Notes: generated by a model not told the origin, from the sequence alone. Counted from the first letter of the stretch, positions 45,201 through 57,677 are shown. The stretch is 64,000 bases of DNA from Eutypella sp. D-1 (GCA_023313575.1 JAJTTP010000008.1:930001-994000); one strand, 5' to 3'. A program made the numbers and translations.

Positions 45201-46289
45201 TTAGTACTCCGGAGAAGGGTACCTCTCGCGGGCTTTCTTGTACTCCTTGGAGTGCTTCTTCTCGGCCTTCTTCTTCAGAGACCTGTTGGGAGGGAACTTG
45301 TCAGTCTATCTGCGCGTATAATGTACGTAGGGGTTTTGAAAATGGTGGAGGTAGTAGTGGTTATTTCGGAGACAAATTAATGACGGAAATGATGATTTGC
45401 GTGCCCCTGGATTTGAGGCTCTGCTTCTTTTTTTATGTGCTGCGTTGCTCCACGTGTTCGTCTTTCTTCTCCACACAAGTACACAACCACACTCTCAAAT
45501 TCCCCGCTCCCCCATCCCCATTTTCTCGTGGAAATGCAGGGGATGAACTACTGCAAGGGTTGGGTTGGGGGGCAGAAAGGAAAAAGGGGGGGGCGGAGGG
45601 GAAGACTTACGAGACTTTCTTGGACGTCCACTCGAGGTTCGCGTGTACCTCCTGTGCGTCCTGCACGCCCTCCTGGAAGCGGGCGCGCGTGCGGGCGAGC
45701 CGCGCCTGCGCCTGCGCCTGCAGTTCCAGGAGCTCGCGGTGTTTGGCGTTGAGCTGGCCGGAACTGTTTTCTCTCGTCAACTGCTGTCTATTTGAAAGCG
45801 GACAATTGGGGGAAGGAAGACTCACGTCTGCGCCTGCCTCGCCAGACTCCGATCTAGCGGGATCGGGTCGAAGCTGTCGGCGAAGCGGTCCTGGATGTAC
45901 TCGTTGAAGTCGAGCCCACTGGCGCTGGCGGCACTGCTGGTGCCGTCATGGTGGTAATAAGCACCACCGGCACCGGCGCCCACGCCGCTGCCCCCGTAGG
46001 TGCCGGCGTAGTTGTAGCTGTAGTAGTCGGCACCGGCACCGGCACCGCTGCTGCTGTCGGTGGTGCCGGTGGTGTACCCGCCGCCGCTGGCGGTGCTGCT
46101 ACCGTGGCGCCCGTACGACGGCACGCCCGACGTCGCGGACCCCCGGTCCTGCTCGTCACAGCAGTCTTCCGGCGGCGACGCAGAGTACGTGCTGCCCCCG
46201 CTGTGGTACCCCGACGTCGAGCGCGGCTTCGCGGGGATCGCGACTGCCGACGGTGACGCGGAGTAGTACTGCGGTGTGTAGGATGCCAT
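45201..46289 (-). CDS. KXD1: KxDL-domain protein, BLOC-1 subunit Kxd1
   Basis: Small coiled-coil subunit of the BLOC-1 complex, which acts at endosomes. Three exons: 46289-45826, 45763-45611 and 45282-45201, giving 232 aa. The second exon begins at an AAAACAG acceptor so that AQT continues as SGQLNAKHRELLELQAQAQ; an alternative acceptor at AAATAG would add eight residues but fits the family less well. The third exon supplies SLKKKAEKKHSKEYKKARE and ends in YPSPEY. The first exon is mostly Ser/Gly/Ala/Tyr low-complexity sequence before LDFNEYIQDRFADSFDPIPLDRSLAR. The conserved KxDL region (about 155-225) is predicted helical throughout. The second intron is long for this window (328 nt). Family assignment rests on the C-terminal third. 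Confidence 0.82.
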
Positions 46290-49200
46290 TGCTGAGGTTT
46301 TCTTGTCTTGCTAGTGGTGTGGGGGGGGGGTATGTGTGTATGTGGGGGGTGCTTTGGTGTCGTAGTAGGGTGTGCTGTGCAGGTGTGGTGTAGTAGTGCG
46401 TCAAGTGGACAGCGGGCAGGCAGGTATGTCCGCAGAGATGTCCGTGTGTATGCGTGTGCTTATGTGTGGGCGGTACTAGAGGGTGGTATCCAAGGAAGGG
46501 GTATGACTATGTGTGTATGTGTATGTGTGTTGTTAGGGTGAGGGTGTAAGTGTCTTGTCGAAGACACAAGTTGAAATCGTCAAAGTAGAATCAGACACTT
46601 TTTCTTCTAAGGGAACTTGTCACGATGAAGGTCAAGGACGAAGTGAGATGCTTTGCAGTGATGAACAAGAAGAAGAAAAGAAAAGAAAGAAGGAAGAAAG
46701 AGATGAGCTCAAGGCTGTCGACGACGACCCCTTTTATACCTTTTTCCGTCCTCATAATATCCCCATTTCTTTCCCTCGTCGCTTCTTTCCCCCCTCGACC
46801 ACTTAGTCAGTCAGGTCCATGGTTTATCCCATCCCTTCCCGCGGCGGCCGTCTCTCTCCCTGCCCTGCCCATCCTTGTGGCGAGACGTGCGAGCCAAGCT
46901 AGCCAACGAGGGAGGGAGGGATCGAAGAGAGTCTATTCGTCCGCAGCCGGGTACGGGTACCCCGCTCGAGAGCCGGACGGGCTCTCTATAATGAGCGAGA
47001 GTAGTGGCCGTAGCAGTAGGAGTAGGGATAGGACGACGATGATAAGGTTACTCTGTAACTATACATGTCGTATAGTCAGGAGAGGTACCGTACGTCTAAC
47101 CCGCAGACGGGCGGGCGGACAGACGACAGGCAAGGGGCCGACCGGGCCTCTTCCTCGCTTGACTAGTAGCCGAACCACTATCACTGTACTTACTTTGACT
47201 TATACAGGTACGTAATTACATGAAAACCAAGCATGAGATAGGAATAGGTACACATGTACGTTACGTACATACACCAGGGCGCGGTACTCGCTTGCTACGG
47301 TTTGGGCGCCGGGGCGGCGTCTCGCCAGGCCTTGCCTATCTTCTGGTCCAAGTTCACGCTGTACTTCCTACCAACCCACGCGTTCACTAGGTTGTGCACT
47401 GGTAACTCTAGATGGGGGTTGCACTGTATAGATATGCAAGGTAGAACAGTCAGATACTAGGGGGGTATATAGTTTGGTCACTAGTAGGCAGGCAGGTAGG
47501 CGGATATATCAGACATATCAGACGTATGTAGGTGCTGGGGGTCGAAGGAGTGGGGATCAGCAATATCAACACCATCCTTGTTTGCAACAGAGGTGTGTTT
47601 ATGGAAAATAGCACCGCCATCAAACTTATCTGCAAGATAAACCGGAACGGAGGAAAAAGGGAATAAAAGATATTAAATTTTTGGCACGTTGCAATTAGTC
47701 CTACTTCTGAGACTGACGGTACGGTTGGTCGGTTTGGACTTAGGCTTAGTCCATCGATGCCGGCGTCAGTCTCGCTGTTTTTGCCCCTTCCTGTATCCTG
47801 AATCATTGGTACGCGAAGAGGCGATTACCATGTCCACCCACCACGGCGTGGTACCGGTGGAGCCAACGCAGGGCTAACTTAGGCCTACATAAGGCGGAAA
47901 CCGTCGTGGAGGGGGTGTAGGCGTAGGAAGAGGGTGGTAGATGGCTAGGCAGATAGACCAGGCACCGCGGAGAGGGTCTGATTCGGTCACGGCACGGGCA
48001 TACGGAGTAAACCTGCTGAGTGGACAGGTAGGAACCCCTAAGGGGTGGGAGGGCGTGGGCTGGGCTTGGCTAAGCTGGCGGGGGGGGGGGGGGGCAAGGA
48101 CGCAGAGGATAGAGATACATAATGTAACGGGGGCCGGTATGCGCGTGTATGTACCTACGCATGTACGTGTGGACGCCGCGTGGAGGAACGGACGAAACGA
48201 AACCGGCCCGTGGTCACCGCCACGAGAAAAGGGCGGACGACATGGGTTTAGCGTTTCTGGGACTGATTATTAGCCCCATGCGGTATGACACCTGGGATGC
48301 GGACTGAGAGACCATAGGCTGTCCGGCTAGTCAAGTACTTGGGGGAGGGTATTCATCCGTCGGATGGGTATCCTCGCACCGAGGAGAGCCGGGGAGTGAG
48401 CCTAGGGGTGGTAGAGAGAACGAGAGAAAAAGGGCCATGTAGGACAGACGCGGTACCTAATCAGTTAGCTCCGAGAAAGCCTATTCAGACAACGTGCTTC
48501 CCAGGTGTACATGAGACAGCGCACCGGACGGGCTCGACGCGTCCTATCGGGACACCATGAGGGGCGTGCGTGTAGGTAGTAAATATTCAGTAGTAAGTCA
48601 GTCGTGGGTCGGGACTTACATATCTACATAGGGGCATACGCATGGGGTGATGATGGATGGGGCCGGTCTTCAAGACCTTCCCAGAAACTACTGCCGACCA
48701 CCTCACCTACCTGACAGGACTAGCCATCGACGAACCACCGGCGCCGATTCGGTGCTAATTCGTTTCCCACGCCCTCATGCCCACCGCGAATCAAGACCAC
48801 CCAGTCGGATTTACTCTCTTATTCGGGAAAGAAGTATTACCAGAGGCACATAGGCTACACACGCAACAAGCGCGCTGACGCTATTGAGTAGCCTAAGGTC
48901 AAAAGGGAGGGGGGCAACGTGCGGCGATGGGATGGATGGATGGACGGACGTATGGATTTGATTCCTCATAAACGTAAGTCAGGATAGGGAGGGGGGAAGA
49001 GAAGGAACGGGTAATTCTGTCATCGTCCTGTGCAGGAGACGAGACGGCTCGACGAATCCGTTTGGTTGGGATCCCGAGAGAAAGAGTGGGAATGATTTGG
49101 AGGCGAGGCGACTTGCTAGGACCTGGAGCCATAGAGCGTTCGAAACGCGGACGCAATGGACGTCGAGATGTCGTTGTTCGGATCTGGTCAGGTCAGGCAG

Positions 49201-52200
49201 AAGTGCAGCAGGTCGGGCATTTTTTGTGTCATGATGTATGTGTTGTCAAAAAAAGTTCCAGCCGAACCAGACCAGGGCCCGGCCGAAAAATAAGTACCTG
49301 ACTTCCTCCCACTGGGAAATGTGCAATTGTTTGCCTATTTATACGATTTTCTCCCTCCAGTGAGAACTATAATCGAACTGCGATTCCGCTACTCGAGAGA
49401 CTATTATATATACCAGGCTTCAATGAGGCACTTCGACATCCCACTTACAAATACCGGCTGGAGTCCAATTCCTCCGTCGAAGAAGAGCCAGGTATTAGGT
49501 ACTGACGTACTTCCAGGGAAACCCCTGTCGCTTTCTTAATTTGGACATTACCCTCAATGGGGCTCTTCTTTTCTTCCTCTTCTATACCTAATTCCCAATG
49601 ATGGATGTGACAGATATGTTACGGTACATAACTAACCCAAAGGCGGCCTAACTAGGTAAGGCAAAGCCCAGAGATCACGTTGGCCCTGGAAAAAATTGGA
49701 AGATCGCTGGGGAAAGAAAAAAAGAAATGTCGATTTATTTCTACCGAATCCCGAATTTCCATTGGCCAAAAACTTAACAGAAAGCCGGGTGGGGGCACCG
49801 ATAGGCCTTGCCCTGGTCTATCCGAACGAAAAGGGAACCATGCGGCCAGAATTCCAGAGAAGAGTTAACCCTTTTTGACAAGCTGATCTTGAACGACAAG
49901 GGGTGGTTGTAAACGTGGAGTCCGCCTAGGGGGTGTTGGCCCATCCGTGGCCCCTCCAAGTGGATAAGGACCGGTTCCCCAACCCATACCCATCCAAGAC
50001 GCCCAGAAGCTACGTATGGGCCGGCCTTGCGATGATCATGGATGATGATATGGCGGTGATGTTCGCGTGTTAGAGAGGTATTGACCCGTACATGGCTAAC
50101 AACACCCCCTCAACAGAGTTCATGTGGCAGGAGGTAAAGCAAGGCAGGGTTCATGCCGAAGGCGAAACCTGCAATAATATTCGAATAGATAGCAGGTACC
50201 TTGGCGAGATGTCGCGATGAGTTGGCAAGCAATAAGATCAACAGAGGCGTGGGTTAAGAAGGATTATAGATAACTAGATAGATGAATACCTAAAGGTAAG
50301 TAGCTGGTACGAGGTGAGGAACCTCCTTAGAATTTCAACTAGGTAGGTAGTTAAGAACATGTCTAGCTGCATGATAAGTATATATTATATGTACGATCTA
50401 CAACGATGCGCTGGCTTGACGCTTCCTGCAGTGAGCTGGCTTGCAAGGCGTTCATTGGGCCACAGCGGCCTAGCTCCGTGGATTTTTCCGGTCAGTGGCC
50501 AGATGGTAGTAGATAGGCGAAACCGAAAACCACGCGGAGTTGTGCGATGGCCATGTCATGAAGAGGAAGAAAAGAAAAGAAAAACAAACAGGACGGGAAC
50601 AGTGGTCATAACGGACGCGGCGTGGGCAGTAGAGACCTGCTCAGCAAGCGAAAGAATAGGAATCCAATGGGTAAAAATATTGGTCATCTCGGTGAAAACC
50701 GTGGGGATCATGAGTCCTGAAGAGCTGCAGCTAAGACTGCAGCCCACTTACCTGGCCCTGGCTGCTAAAGGCATCCTCGCATGAGCCCGGCTCTTGCGCC
50801 AGCATCCCATAGTTACCTCGAAATCTTTGCGAAAACAGCGAGCAAGGGCCTAAACAGGCCAGGCCAGACTCGAGATACGCCGCTACTTGATTGGCTTGCT
50901 TTAAGGTACGTCATCAGAACGAGATATGGGGTATTGGTACTCTCTAGGACAGTCGTATAGATTGCAGCAGCGGTACGATATGGGGGCCGTGAGTAGAATC
51001 GCTAGCAAGTATTCGATTTATTCTGTATTTGCGCCGCACCCATGGATGCGAGGGGGGGCATGACTTGTCCTGCATGCACAACATCTTTAGCCTATCCCAC
51101 GAGGGGCCTGTAAGAAAGAGAGGCGTGCCGGAACTTGGGATACGCTACTACTACTACTGTGCGCTACGATATCGAGGCTGATCATCATTATTTCTTGGGC
51201 CACACATATCATGGGCTCTTTTTGCTGCTTGGCTACCTGGATATCCGATATCTTGCTGAAGTGAATCTCTGGATTTGAGATCCCGTGGCATGCGCACTGC
51301 TTCTGGTGTAACGGTCAGTGCAGCACAACAACAAGCGCCCCGGCTACCTGGGCCGCCCGAGACAACAAATTCCTCCGCCGATACGTCGCACGTGAGGTAT
51401 CAGACACATGGTGTGAGTTGGGAAGGAGAGGAGGGAAAGAATCATTAGAGGTGACGCATTGTTAGTGGCTGGAGACATGCAGGCTCGGGATCTGATGCTA
51501 CTCTGATGAGCCAACGCATTGCGGGGCCGAATTCTATATGAATTATAGATATGAAGTTAGAGGTTACTAGAAGTTAAAAATCCACCCCTGTAGGGAGGTA
51601 CAAAGCTTGTCGGTCGTAGTAGCGTAAGGGTCGAAGGGCAATAGCTATACAAGGGAGCCGTGGTAATGGGGTGCAGGGGTGTTTGTTCTTTTGGTCACAG
51701 AGGCGTATTGACAGGGCTTGGTGACCAGGGCATTCATGCGGCTTTGCACAACGACGATGATGGGGCATCTTCTCATAGGATGAAAGCCCAGCCAAGTATG
51801 CCTAGTCGCTTCTTCTGGGTGGTCGATTGCACCCGAATAAATGTGGCGAACTCATGATAGAAGAAACACAGGCAGAGTTGTATCCGTAACTTGCATTCGC
51901 TACTAATGCTGCGACACGGCCGCCCCCCAGTAGTTCATACCAGGTATGCGCGCGAACCGATGATGATAAGACCGAGCTCCTCGGGCTGATTTCTCCCTTC
52001 TCCTTCGGACGCCACCGTTCGTTGTTCGTTGCGTCAACGGTTTGCTGGAGCTCGATGCTGTGCCAGTCGAACATATGAGCGGCTTCCGGCCAGTTCGTAG
52101 ACCGCCTAGTCTATACGAGAGGCGCCGATCAGAGGATGCACAGCATCCGAGGGGCAGACACTACAGGCCTGCGCGTTTCCCATGACATGCTGCAACAAGG

Positions 52201-52573
52201 CGACGGCACTAAGTTCAAGGCTGTGCGCCTGTTCTAGATACTCATTGGAGTGCTATAATGAGCAAAGGCTTGATCACGGATGAAATGACACGCCAGTGTT
52301 AGTCTTGCGAGCAAGAAATTCCTAGGAAGAAAAAAAAAAGAAAAAGAATGATAAGTAATCCTGGTATCGAAAATTTGGTCCGCCATGTATATGTGACTCC
52401 CCAGACGATGTTCATGAAGCCTAGAGTCGAGATATTCCAAAACCGTTCTCCAGCTACCCAGAATCGTCTTTGAATACTAGCCCTGCCAGAAACGCCAGCC
52501 CATGCATAGATGACAAGCGGCGCCACGGCGCCAAATCCCCAACCTATCGTCTTATCTTCGTCCCATGCTGCAC
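46290..52573. other. Gene-free region, about 6.3 kb
   Basis: The largest empty stretch apart from the 31-39 kb desert. A GT-rich microsatellite follows the KXD1 start codon upstream (46310-46550). A run of 15 G lies at 48080-48094. Frames up to 196 codons (46625-47215) are composed of repeats and low-complexity sequence. No tRNA or other RNA gene could be supported. Confidence 0.5.
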
Positions 52574-53830
52574 CTAGCCAAATACCTTCAAGAACCCCCA
52601 GATGCCGATGCCGCTGAGGACGGGTATAGTCAGGTTGTCATCCCAGCCAAAAAGGTCGATGACCTCGCTACCAGCGGCAACGAAACCCGACCATAAGCTC
52701 ATCAGCCCCAAGGCCGCCGGGCCGCTCACGGTTGCCTGCAGGGACGTCAGACCAAGCGCATCTGCCGCAAAGCGCGGCAGCCGCAGGAACCCCTGGAACA
52801 TGAATGGATGCTGCTCGTCTCCCGGGAAAGGGCCGGTCTTGGGGGCGAGGAAGCCCCAGAACCAGACGGCGGTGCCCACGCCGACTACGAAGGCGGCGAG
52901 GGACCCGGCCAAGGACTTCCCCTTGCGAAGTCGCGGCGTGTACCTCCCATACAGCCTACCGAAGGTGCTCGCCGCGGTATCGCACCAGCTAAGAAGCATG
53001 ACCGCGACGACGCCGACATCCTTGGGGAAGAAATACAGCACGATCCAAGTGCCCAGCAGGTAGAAGATTACACCGTTCCACCCGGCATATTCGCTCTCGC
53101 GCATCAACGCGCCTAGACACTTAACGTAGATGGCGTTCAACGATGCGTATTTATGCCGCAAGTAGTCGGTCGTCGCGATGGGGATCAAGGCAGCCATAAG
53201 GAAAGGCGTTACCTGGGAGGTCTGTGTGCCGGAAACATAGAGCCAGTAGACGAAAAAGCCTATGGATACGTGTAGTGCCTTCCTGGGGACCTCGTGTCTG
53301 TGAATCAGCGTCTGAAAATGGCGATGTATGGGGATTAGGCCCAAAGGACTAGGACTGCGGCTGAAGTCGCGCCAGTTCCAACCCGGGGTCGACACGGTAG
53401 GCGGCGCCAGGTACCCATTGCCGTTGGGTGAAATAGGTGCGGTGGCAGCACTTTTTCCATTCGGTTCCTCCAGTATCTCTTTCAGCTGCGCCGCACTCGA
53501 GGCTCTCGAAGCTCTCGGGAGGGCAATATTATTGGGTTTGCGCGTCTTGATAGGACTTCGGGACCTGGTCCGAGCTCTCCTCAGATCCGGGTCGACATCC
53601 TCCTCCTCATCCTCGCGCCCGTCGATATCTTCTGGTATGGGTGGCGTAACTGGTAAGCCATTTGCGTGCCGTCGCTTCGCGGCAGATCGCGTGGTAGGAC
53701 CGAGATAGAGGTCTGGCGCATCGTCTTGCGAGGAGGCGTCAAGTCGGCGACGCTCCGAGGGGGTTGGACTCGGGGAAATGACGCGGGGGGTAGCCGGAAT
53801 AACCGGCTTCCCTCGCACGGACATAGACAT
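52574..53830 (-). CDS. DGK1: CTP-dependent diacylglycerol kinase
   Basis: Phosphorylates diacylglycerol to phosphatidate using CTP, at the ER and nuclear membrane; it opposes the phosphatidate phosphatase Pah1 and so influences membrane growth and lipid storage. Single exon, 418 aa. Residues 1-175 are a hydrophilic, Ser/Arg/Pro-rich cytosolic extension. The catalytic part has HEVPRKALHVSIGFFVYWLY, then several membrane helices. SWCDTAASTFGRLYGRYTP and RLRKGKSLAGSLA are the conserved nucleotide-related motifs shared with Dgk1, Sec59 dolichol kinase and related CTP transferases. The end is ...GIWGFLKVFG. The arrangement of the CDTAAS and KGKSLAGS motifs and the length favour Dgk1 over the much larger Sec59. 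The ATG at 53830 was preferred; a second ATG lies two codons on. Confidence 0.92.
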   Translation of the reverse strand: MSMSVRGKPVIPATPRVISPSPTPSERRRLDASSQDDAPDLYLGPTTRSAAKRRHANGLPVTPPIPEDIDGREDEEEDVDPDLRRARTRSRSPIKTRKPNNIALPRASRASSAAQLKEILEEPNGKSAATAPISPNGNGYLAPPTVSTPGWNWRDFSRSPSPLGLIPIHRHFQTLIHRHEVPRKALHVSIGFFVYWLYVSGTQTSQVTPFLMAALIPIATTDYLRHKYASLNAIYVKCLGALMRESEYAGWNGVIFYLLGTWIVLYFFPKDVGVVAVMLLSWCDTAASTFGRLYGRYTPRLRKGKSLAGSLAAFVVGVGTAVWFWGFLAPKTGPFPGDEQHPFMFQGFLRLPRFAADALGLTSLQATVSGPAALGLMSLWSGFVAAGSEVIDLFGWDDNLTIPVLSGIGIWGFLKVFG

Positions 53831-55686
53831 AGCAGTAGTACTGTCAACTGTAGTACTGTAGGGAAAGGGCGGTAAGGGAGTAAGTGGGTGGAGGATAGTG
53901 CCCGCAATTATGCGTCGCAGTTCATAAAATCGTAGTGGCCAGTACGCGAGGTTATAGGTGTGGACGTGTCTGTCCCTCCTAGCCTTGCGTGAGTGAGGGG
54001 GAGAGGCCTTATTAGAGGCTGTAAGAGGGAAGTATCCGTACTCTCTATCAAGGAAGGGGGACAGCGAAGTTATTAGCGAATCCAGGGTGGAGGGAATCGG
54101 GAATGCAGCAGAGAGAAACTCCGCCGCATTGTTGGTAAGTCAGCTCACGGGTTTTTGTTGTTATGCTGGCGGACCGCCCGGGTTGTCCAGGTTGTCCTGT
54201 CCAGGTTATGTGTCCAGGTTATGTGGTCCAGGTTGGGTTGTGTAAGTACGCCAGGATTAGTTAATATTGCATAGAATATTACCATATGCACAAAGTACAG
54301 AGGACTTCTTTCTAATCTTTTGCCCTGCGACCCCTGGCATGGATGTTTGTGGAAAAAAAGCGAAGAAAAACTACCCGACTAGTTAGATGATGTAAGGCTG
54401 TGTTGTGTGATAGATAATCCACCTTGTCATTACTTAAGGGAAAATGGGCTGACGAGGGGGCCTGATAGATACTTATTACCTAGGCAAGACAAAATTTCTT
54501 CAACCTGGCTATACTACTAAACCCAAGGCTGACTACTATCTAATGGATATAATTTATCTTAAAAGGAGAGCTATATACACATTTTGTTAGAGACACAGAC
54601 AAGTCATGATACAAATGGCCACATATGATGCTCATTATTGTCATAGATATGTAACGTACTTCGACATTTAACAGTCACATGTCCAACATACTATTTTGAC
54701 CAATTTTTCAGGGTATTTCCAGGTCCACTTAGCAAAGGATCGTCGGGTCTCTCATGTATTGGGTACTTCCCTTAGGTTATGGCTGCAGGTTGTCGGGGTA
54801 GGTACCTCGGTACCCAAAGGACCGGGACGGGAACCACGGGGTATAAAACCCTCCGACTAGCCCGAGGCTTGATTTCCGGCCCCGCAACCCCGATAAACCA
54901 ATTTTATTTAGGAAGTCGCTACCTCTACATAGGCTCTCTCTACCTTGTAGGTTACTTTATTAGTGAGCATCTCTTCTGCTTGCCCCTATCTCGAACCTGA
55001 CAGCATGCTTCAATAAAAGGTAAAGATGGCAAGATAGCAGCCTAAATTCATACCCAACTGGCAGCATTGAGACGATGAGGCATAGTCATACACGTCTGCC
55101 AATAGAAATATCTGACTGGTATTTGTCTCATCCGCCAAAACGATAAGTGCCATATCGTCCGGCTGTTTCTTCACGAGTTAGTCCTGCTGCAGCCAGCCAC
55201 TCGTCGATCGATGCGCCACCCTCTATGAGCCCAGGTCCTAGGACTCGAGAGTGCTATTCGTGACCCATTCTCACTGCCGGTACACATCGAGTATTAGGTG
55301 CTTGCGGATACAGTAAGGAAACTGTCTGTGTATTCGACGATCCTCAAAACGCTTAGAGGCAGCGACATCACCATGCCTCAGATTCCCGAAAGTGACTACT
55401 TCATACTGGCAAGCTCATTGGAGGGTTAGACAGGTATTGCTGCTACTCAATATACTACGTCAAAAAAGCATCACCCAAATGTGATTTCAATGACCTCTAA
55501 ACGCAACCAGATGTCTCTTCTTCTACCCAGCTCACACAAATCGCAGCGCTATAACCATACAGATAATAATGAAGATGAAAAGCTTGTGAATATAGTACAC
55601 GCGGAACTCTCAGGTAGGTAACCGTCTAGATCAGGGCCCACGCAGAGGCAAAGGTAAGAGAGCGTCAAAGGATGCCACATCAGACA
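53831..55686. other. DGK1 upstream region and spacer
   Basis: About 1.9 kb. A CCAGGTT motif is repeated several times at 54188-54240. The rest has short frames only. No gene was recognised. Confidence 0.5.
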
Positions 55687-57204
55687 TCAGAGCTTGCTCT
55701 TAGTCCAGGTTCTGCCCCGTTCATCTTTGTACGTGGCGAGATCGTTCCGCTTGCTGTCGCCGCCGTGGCCGACCTCGACGGGGGCGTCGAAGACGGTGAC
55801 CTTGTCCTTGTCCTTCTCCCTGCGATCCTCGGCGGGCGCGTACTCGCGGGCGGACTCGCCGAGGTAGAGCTGGCGGGGACGCCAGATCTTGACGCCGGCG
55901 GGGTTGAGCATCTGCTGGCGCCAGTGGGCGAGCCAGCCGACGCAGCGGGGCACGGCGAACAGGACGGGGTAGAAGTCGAGGGGGAACCCCATGGCCTGGT
56001 AGATGAGGCCCGAGTAGAAGTCCACATTGGGGTAGAGGTTGCGCTTGCGCATGAATTCGCTGCGTCCCGCGTACTCGGCCAACGCCAGCGCCGTGTCCAG
56101 CAGCTGGTTGCGCCCCGTCACCGCGAACACCTCTTCCGCGAGCGCCCGGATCGCCGTCGATCGCGGGTCCACGTTCTTGTACACCCGGTGTCCAAACCCC
56201 ACGAGCACCCGTTCCCGCCGCTCCACTTTTTCCATGAACGCCGGCACGTTCTCCGGCGACCCGATCTCGATCAGCATGCGGATCGCGCTCTCGGACGCGC
56301 CCCCGTGCGACGGCCCGTACAGCGCGGCGCACCCGGCTGCCATCACGCTGTACGGGTCCACCAGCGAGCTGCCGACCTGGAGCACGGTCGCCGTCGAGCA
56401 GTTGACCTCGTGGTCGGCGTGGATGATGAAGAGCGCGTCGAGCGCCTTCTCGAGCACCGGGTGCGGGCGGTACTCGTGGCCAGACAGGTTGTCCAGCAGG
56501 TAGAGAAAGTTGCCGGTGTACGAGAGGCCCTGCGCCGGCCGGTTGAACGGGCGGCCCTGGCGCATCCGGTACGACGCCGCAGCCAGGGTCGGGGCCTTGC
56601 CGAGGATGCGGAAGATCTGCTTGTCGAGGACGGCAAGCGCCTTCTTGTCCCCGCTGGCGGCGTTCGTGTAGAGCTTCTGGCCCTGTAGCGCGGGGTTCGC
56701 TTCAGGCGCGAACGAGCCGAGCGTCGAGAAGGCCGCGGTCAACATAGACATGGGGTGTGAGTCGTAGCGGAACGACTTGAACATGCCCTCGATGTCACTG
56801 TGGATGAAGGTGTGGTGCATAATCTCATCCTGCCAGCCGGCGAACTGCGCCTTGGTCGGGAGCTCGCCATAGATGAGCAGGAAGGCGGTCTCCAGGAAAT
56901 TGCTCTTCTTCACCAAATCCTGAATGGGATAACCGCGGTACCTCAGGACACCCTCCTGGCCGTTGATGTAGGTGATCTTGCTCTGGACGACGGCAGTATT
57001 CATGTAGGCGGGATCGAAAACCCTCAGCCCCTGCTCCGTCTCATCCTCTTCGCGGTCTCCCTGGTCCTTTCCCAGCGCCTTGATCTTTTTGAAATCGGTC
57101 GCCTGCACCGAATTGTTCTTGATAGGGATCTCATAGACCTTGTTGGTCCGGTTATCCACAACCGTCAAGGACGGGTGTGGGGCGCTTTTTGAGACCGTCA
57201 CCAT
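55687..57204 (-). CDS. Peroxisomal citrate synthase (PTS1 -SKL)
   Basis: Condenses acetyl-CoA with oxaloacetate to citrate. Single exon, 505 aa. Active-site residues are present: His265 in HADHEVNCST, His300 in GPSHGGASE, the FGHRVYKN loop around His339 and Asp395 in NVDFYSG. The protein ends in TKSKL, a canonical type-1 peroxisomal targeting signal, and lacks a mitochondrial presequence. It is therefore the peroxisomal (glyoxylate/fatty-acid linked) enzyme, not the mitochondrial one. The sequence follows the long bacterial-like GltA subgroup with an N-terminal beta domain (about 12-60) rather than the animal/yeast mitochondrial type. A Lys/Asp/Glu-rich stretch precedes the tail. A methylcitrate synthase role cannot be excluded from sequence alone, but those enzymes are mitochondrial. 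The ATG at 57204 is in CACCATCC context on the complement. Confidence 0.94.
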   Translation of the reverse strand: MVTVSKSAPHPSLTVVDNRTNKVYEIPIKNNSVQATDFKKIKALGKDQGDREEDETEQGLRVFDPAYMNTAVVQSKITYINGQEGVLRYRGYPIQDLVKKSNFLETAFLLIYGELPTKAQFAGWQDEIMHHTFIHSDIEGMFKSFRYDSHPMSMLTAAFSTLGSFAPEANPALQGQKLYTNAASGDKKALAVLDKQIFRILGKAPTLAAASYRMRQGRPFNRPAQGLSYTGNFLYLLDNLSGHEYRPHPVLEKALDALFIIHADHEVNCSTATVLQVGSSLVDPYSVMAAGCAALYGPSHGGASESAIRMLIEIGSPENVPAFMEKVERRERVLVGFGHRVYKNVDPRSTAIRALAEEVFAVTGRNQLLDTALALAEYAGRSEFMRKRNLYPNVDFYSGLIYQAMGFPLDFYPVLFAVPRCVGWLAHWRQQMLNPAGVKIWRPRQLYLGESAREYAPAEDRREKDKDKVTVFDAPVEVGHGGDSKRNDLATYKDERGRTWTKSKL

Positions 57205-57525
57205 CCTGCCGAAATAGGTAATTTAAAGAGACCAGGTTTGTTATGACGAAGGGGGCGGAAATTGAGGTTTTAATGCACAACCGGGCTTGCTTTTTCTTCA
57301 CTGAACTTTTTGTAGATATGAGAATGTTTGCCGAGAGTTGAAATAGAATTAAGAGAAAGAAAATGAGAAATTAATTGATGACTGAGATATGAGGTAGTCC
57401 AAGAAATCAGTTCGGATCCGTAAGCCCGCCCGTTGGAAACCGCGGGTCAACTCCTGGTTCTAAGTTAAGTACATGTAACTCTTTTTACAGGCACATGGAA
57501 TGGTAGAATGGTTAGTGGATTTCTA

Positions 57526-57531
57526 CCTCGG
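57526..57531. promoter_or_regulatory. CCTCGG motif upstream of citrate synthase
   Basis: CCTCGG/CCGAGG is the published core for the fatty-acid regulators FarA/FarB in Aspergillus nidulans. One copy lies about 320 bp upstream of this peroxisomal enzyme. A six-base motif is expected often by chance. Confidence 0.25.
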
Positions 57532-57677
57532 CAATATTTTATTGGTCCACCGGAGAAACACTAACTGCTCTCGGCAATTACCATGGTAGTTTAGGCTGTC
57601 AGCTAGGGATGTGCACTGACCACCTTGGCCACCTGGCATTCACCTAGGCAATCACATGTCTGAGGTAAAGTAAGAGG

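Noticed and set aside
46625..47215. 196-codon plus frame upstream of KXD1
   Set aside because: Lys/Arg then Ser/Thr low-complexity sequence without a domain, overlapping other frames in a repeat-rich spacer.
55672..56688. 338-codon plus-strand frame
   Set aside because: It lies antisense to citrate synthase, whose motifs are complete on the minus strand; GC-rich third positions open the opposite frame.
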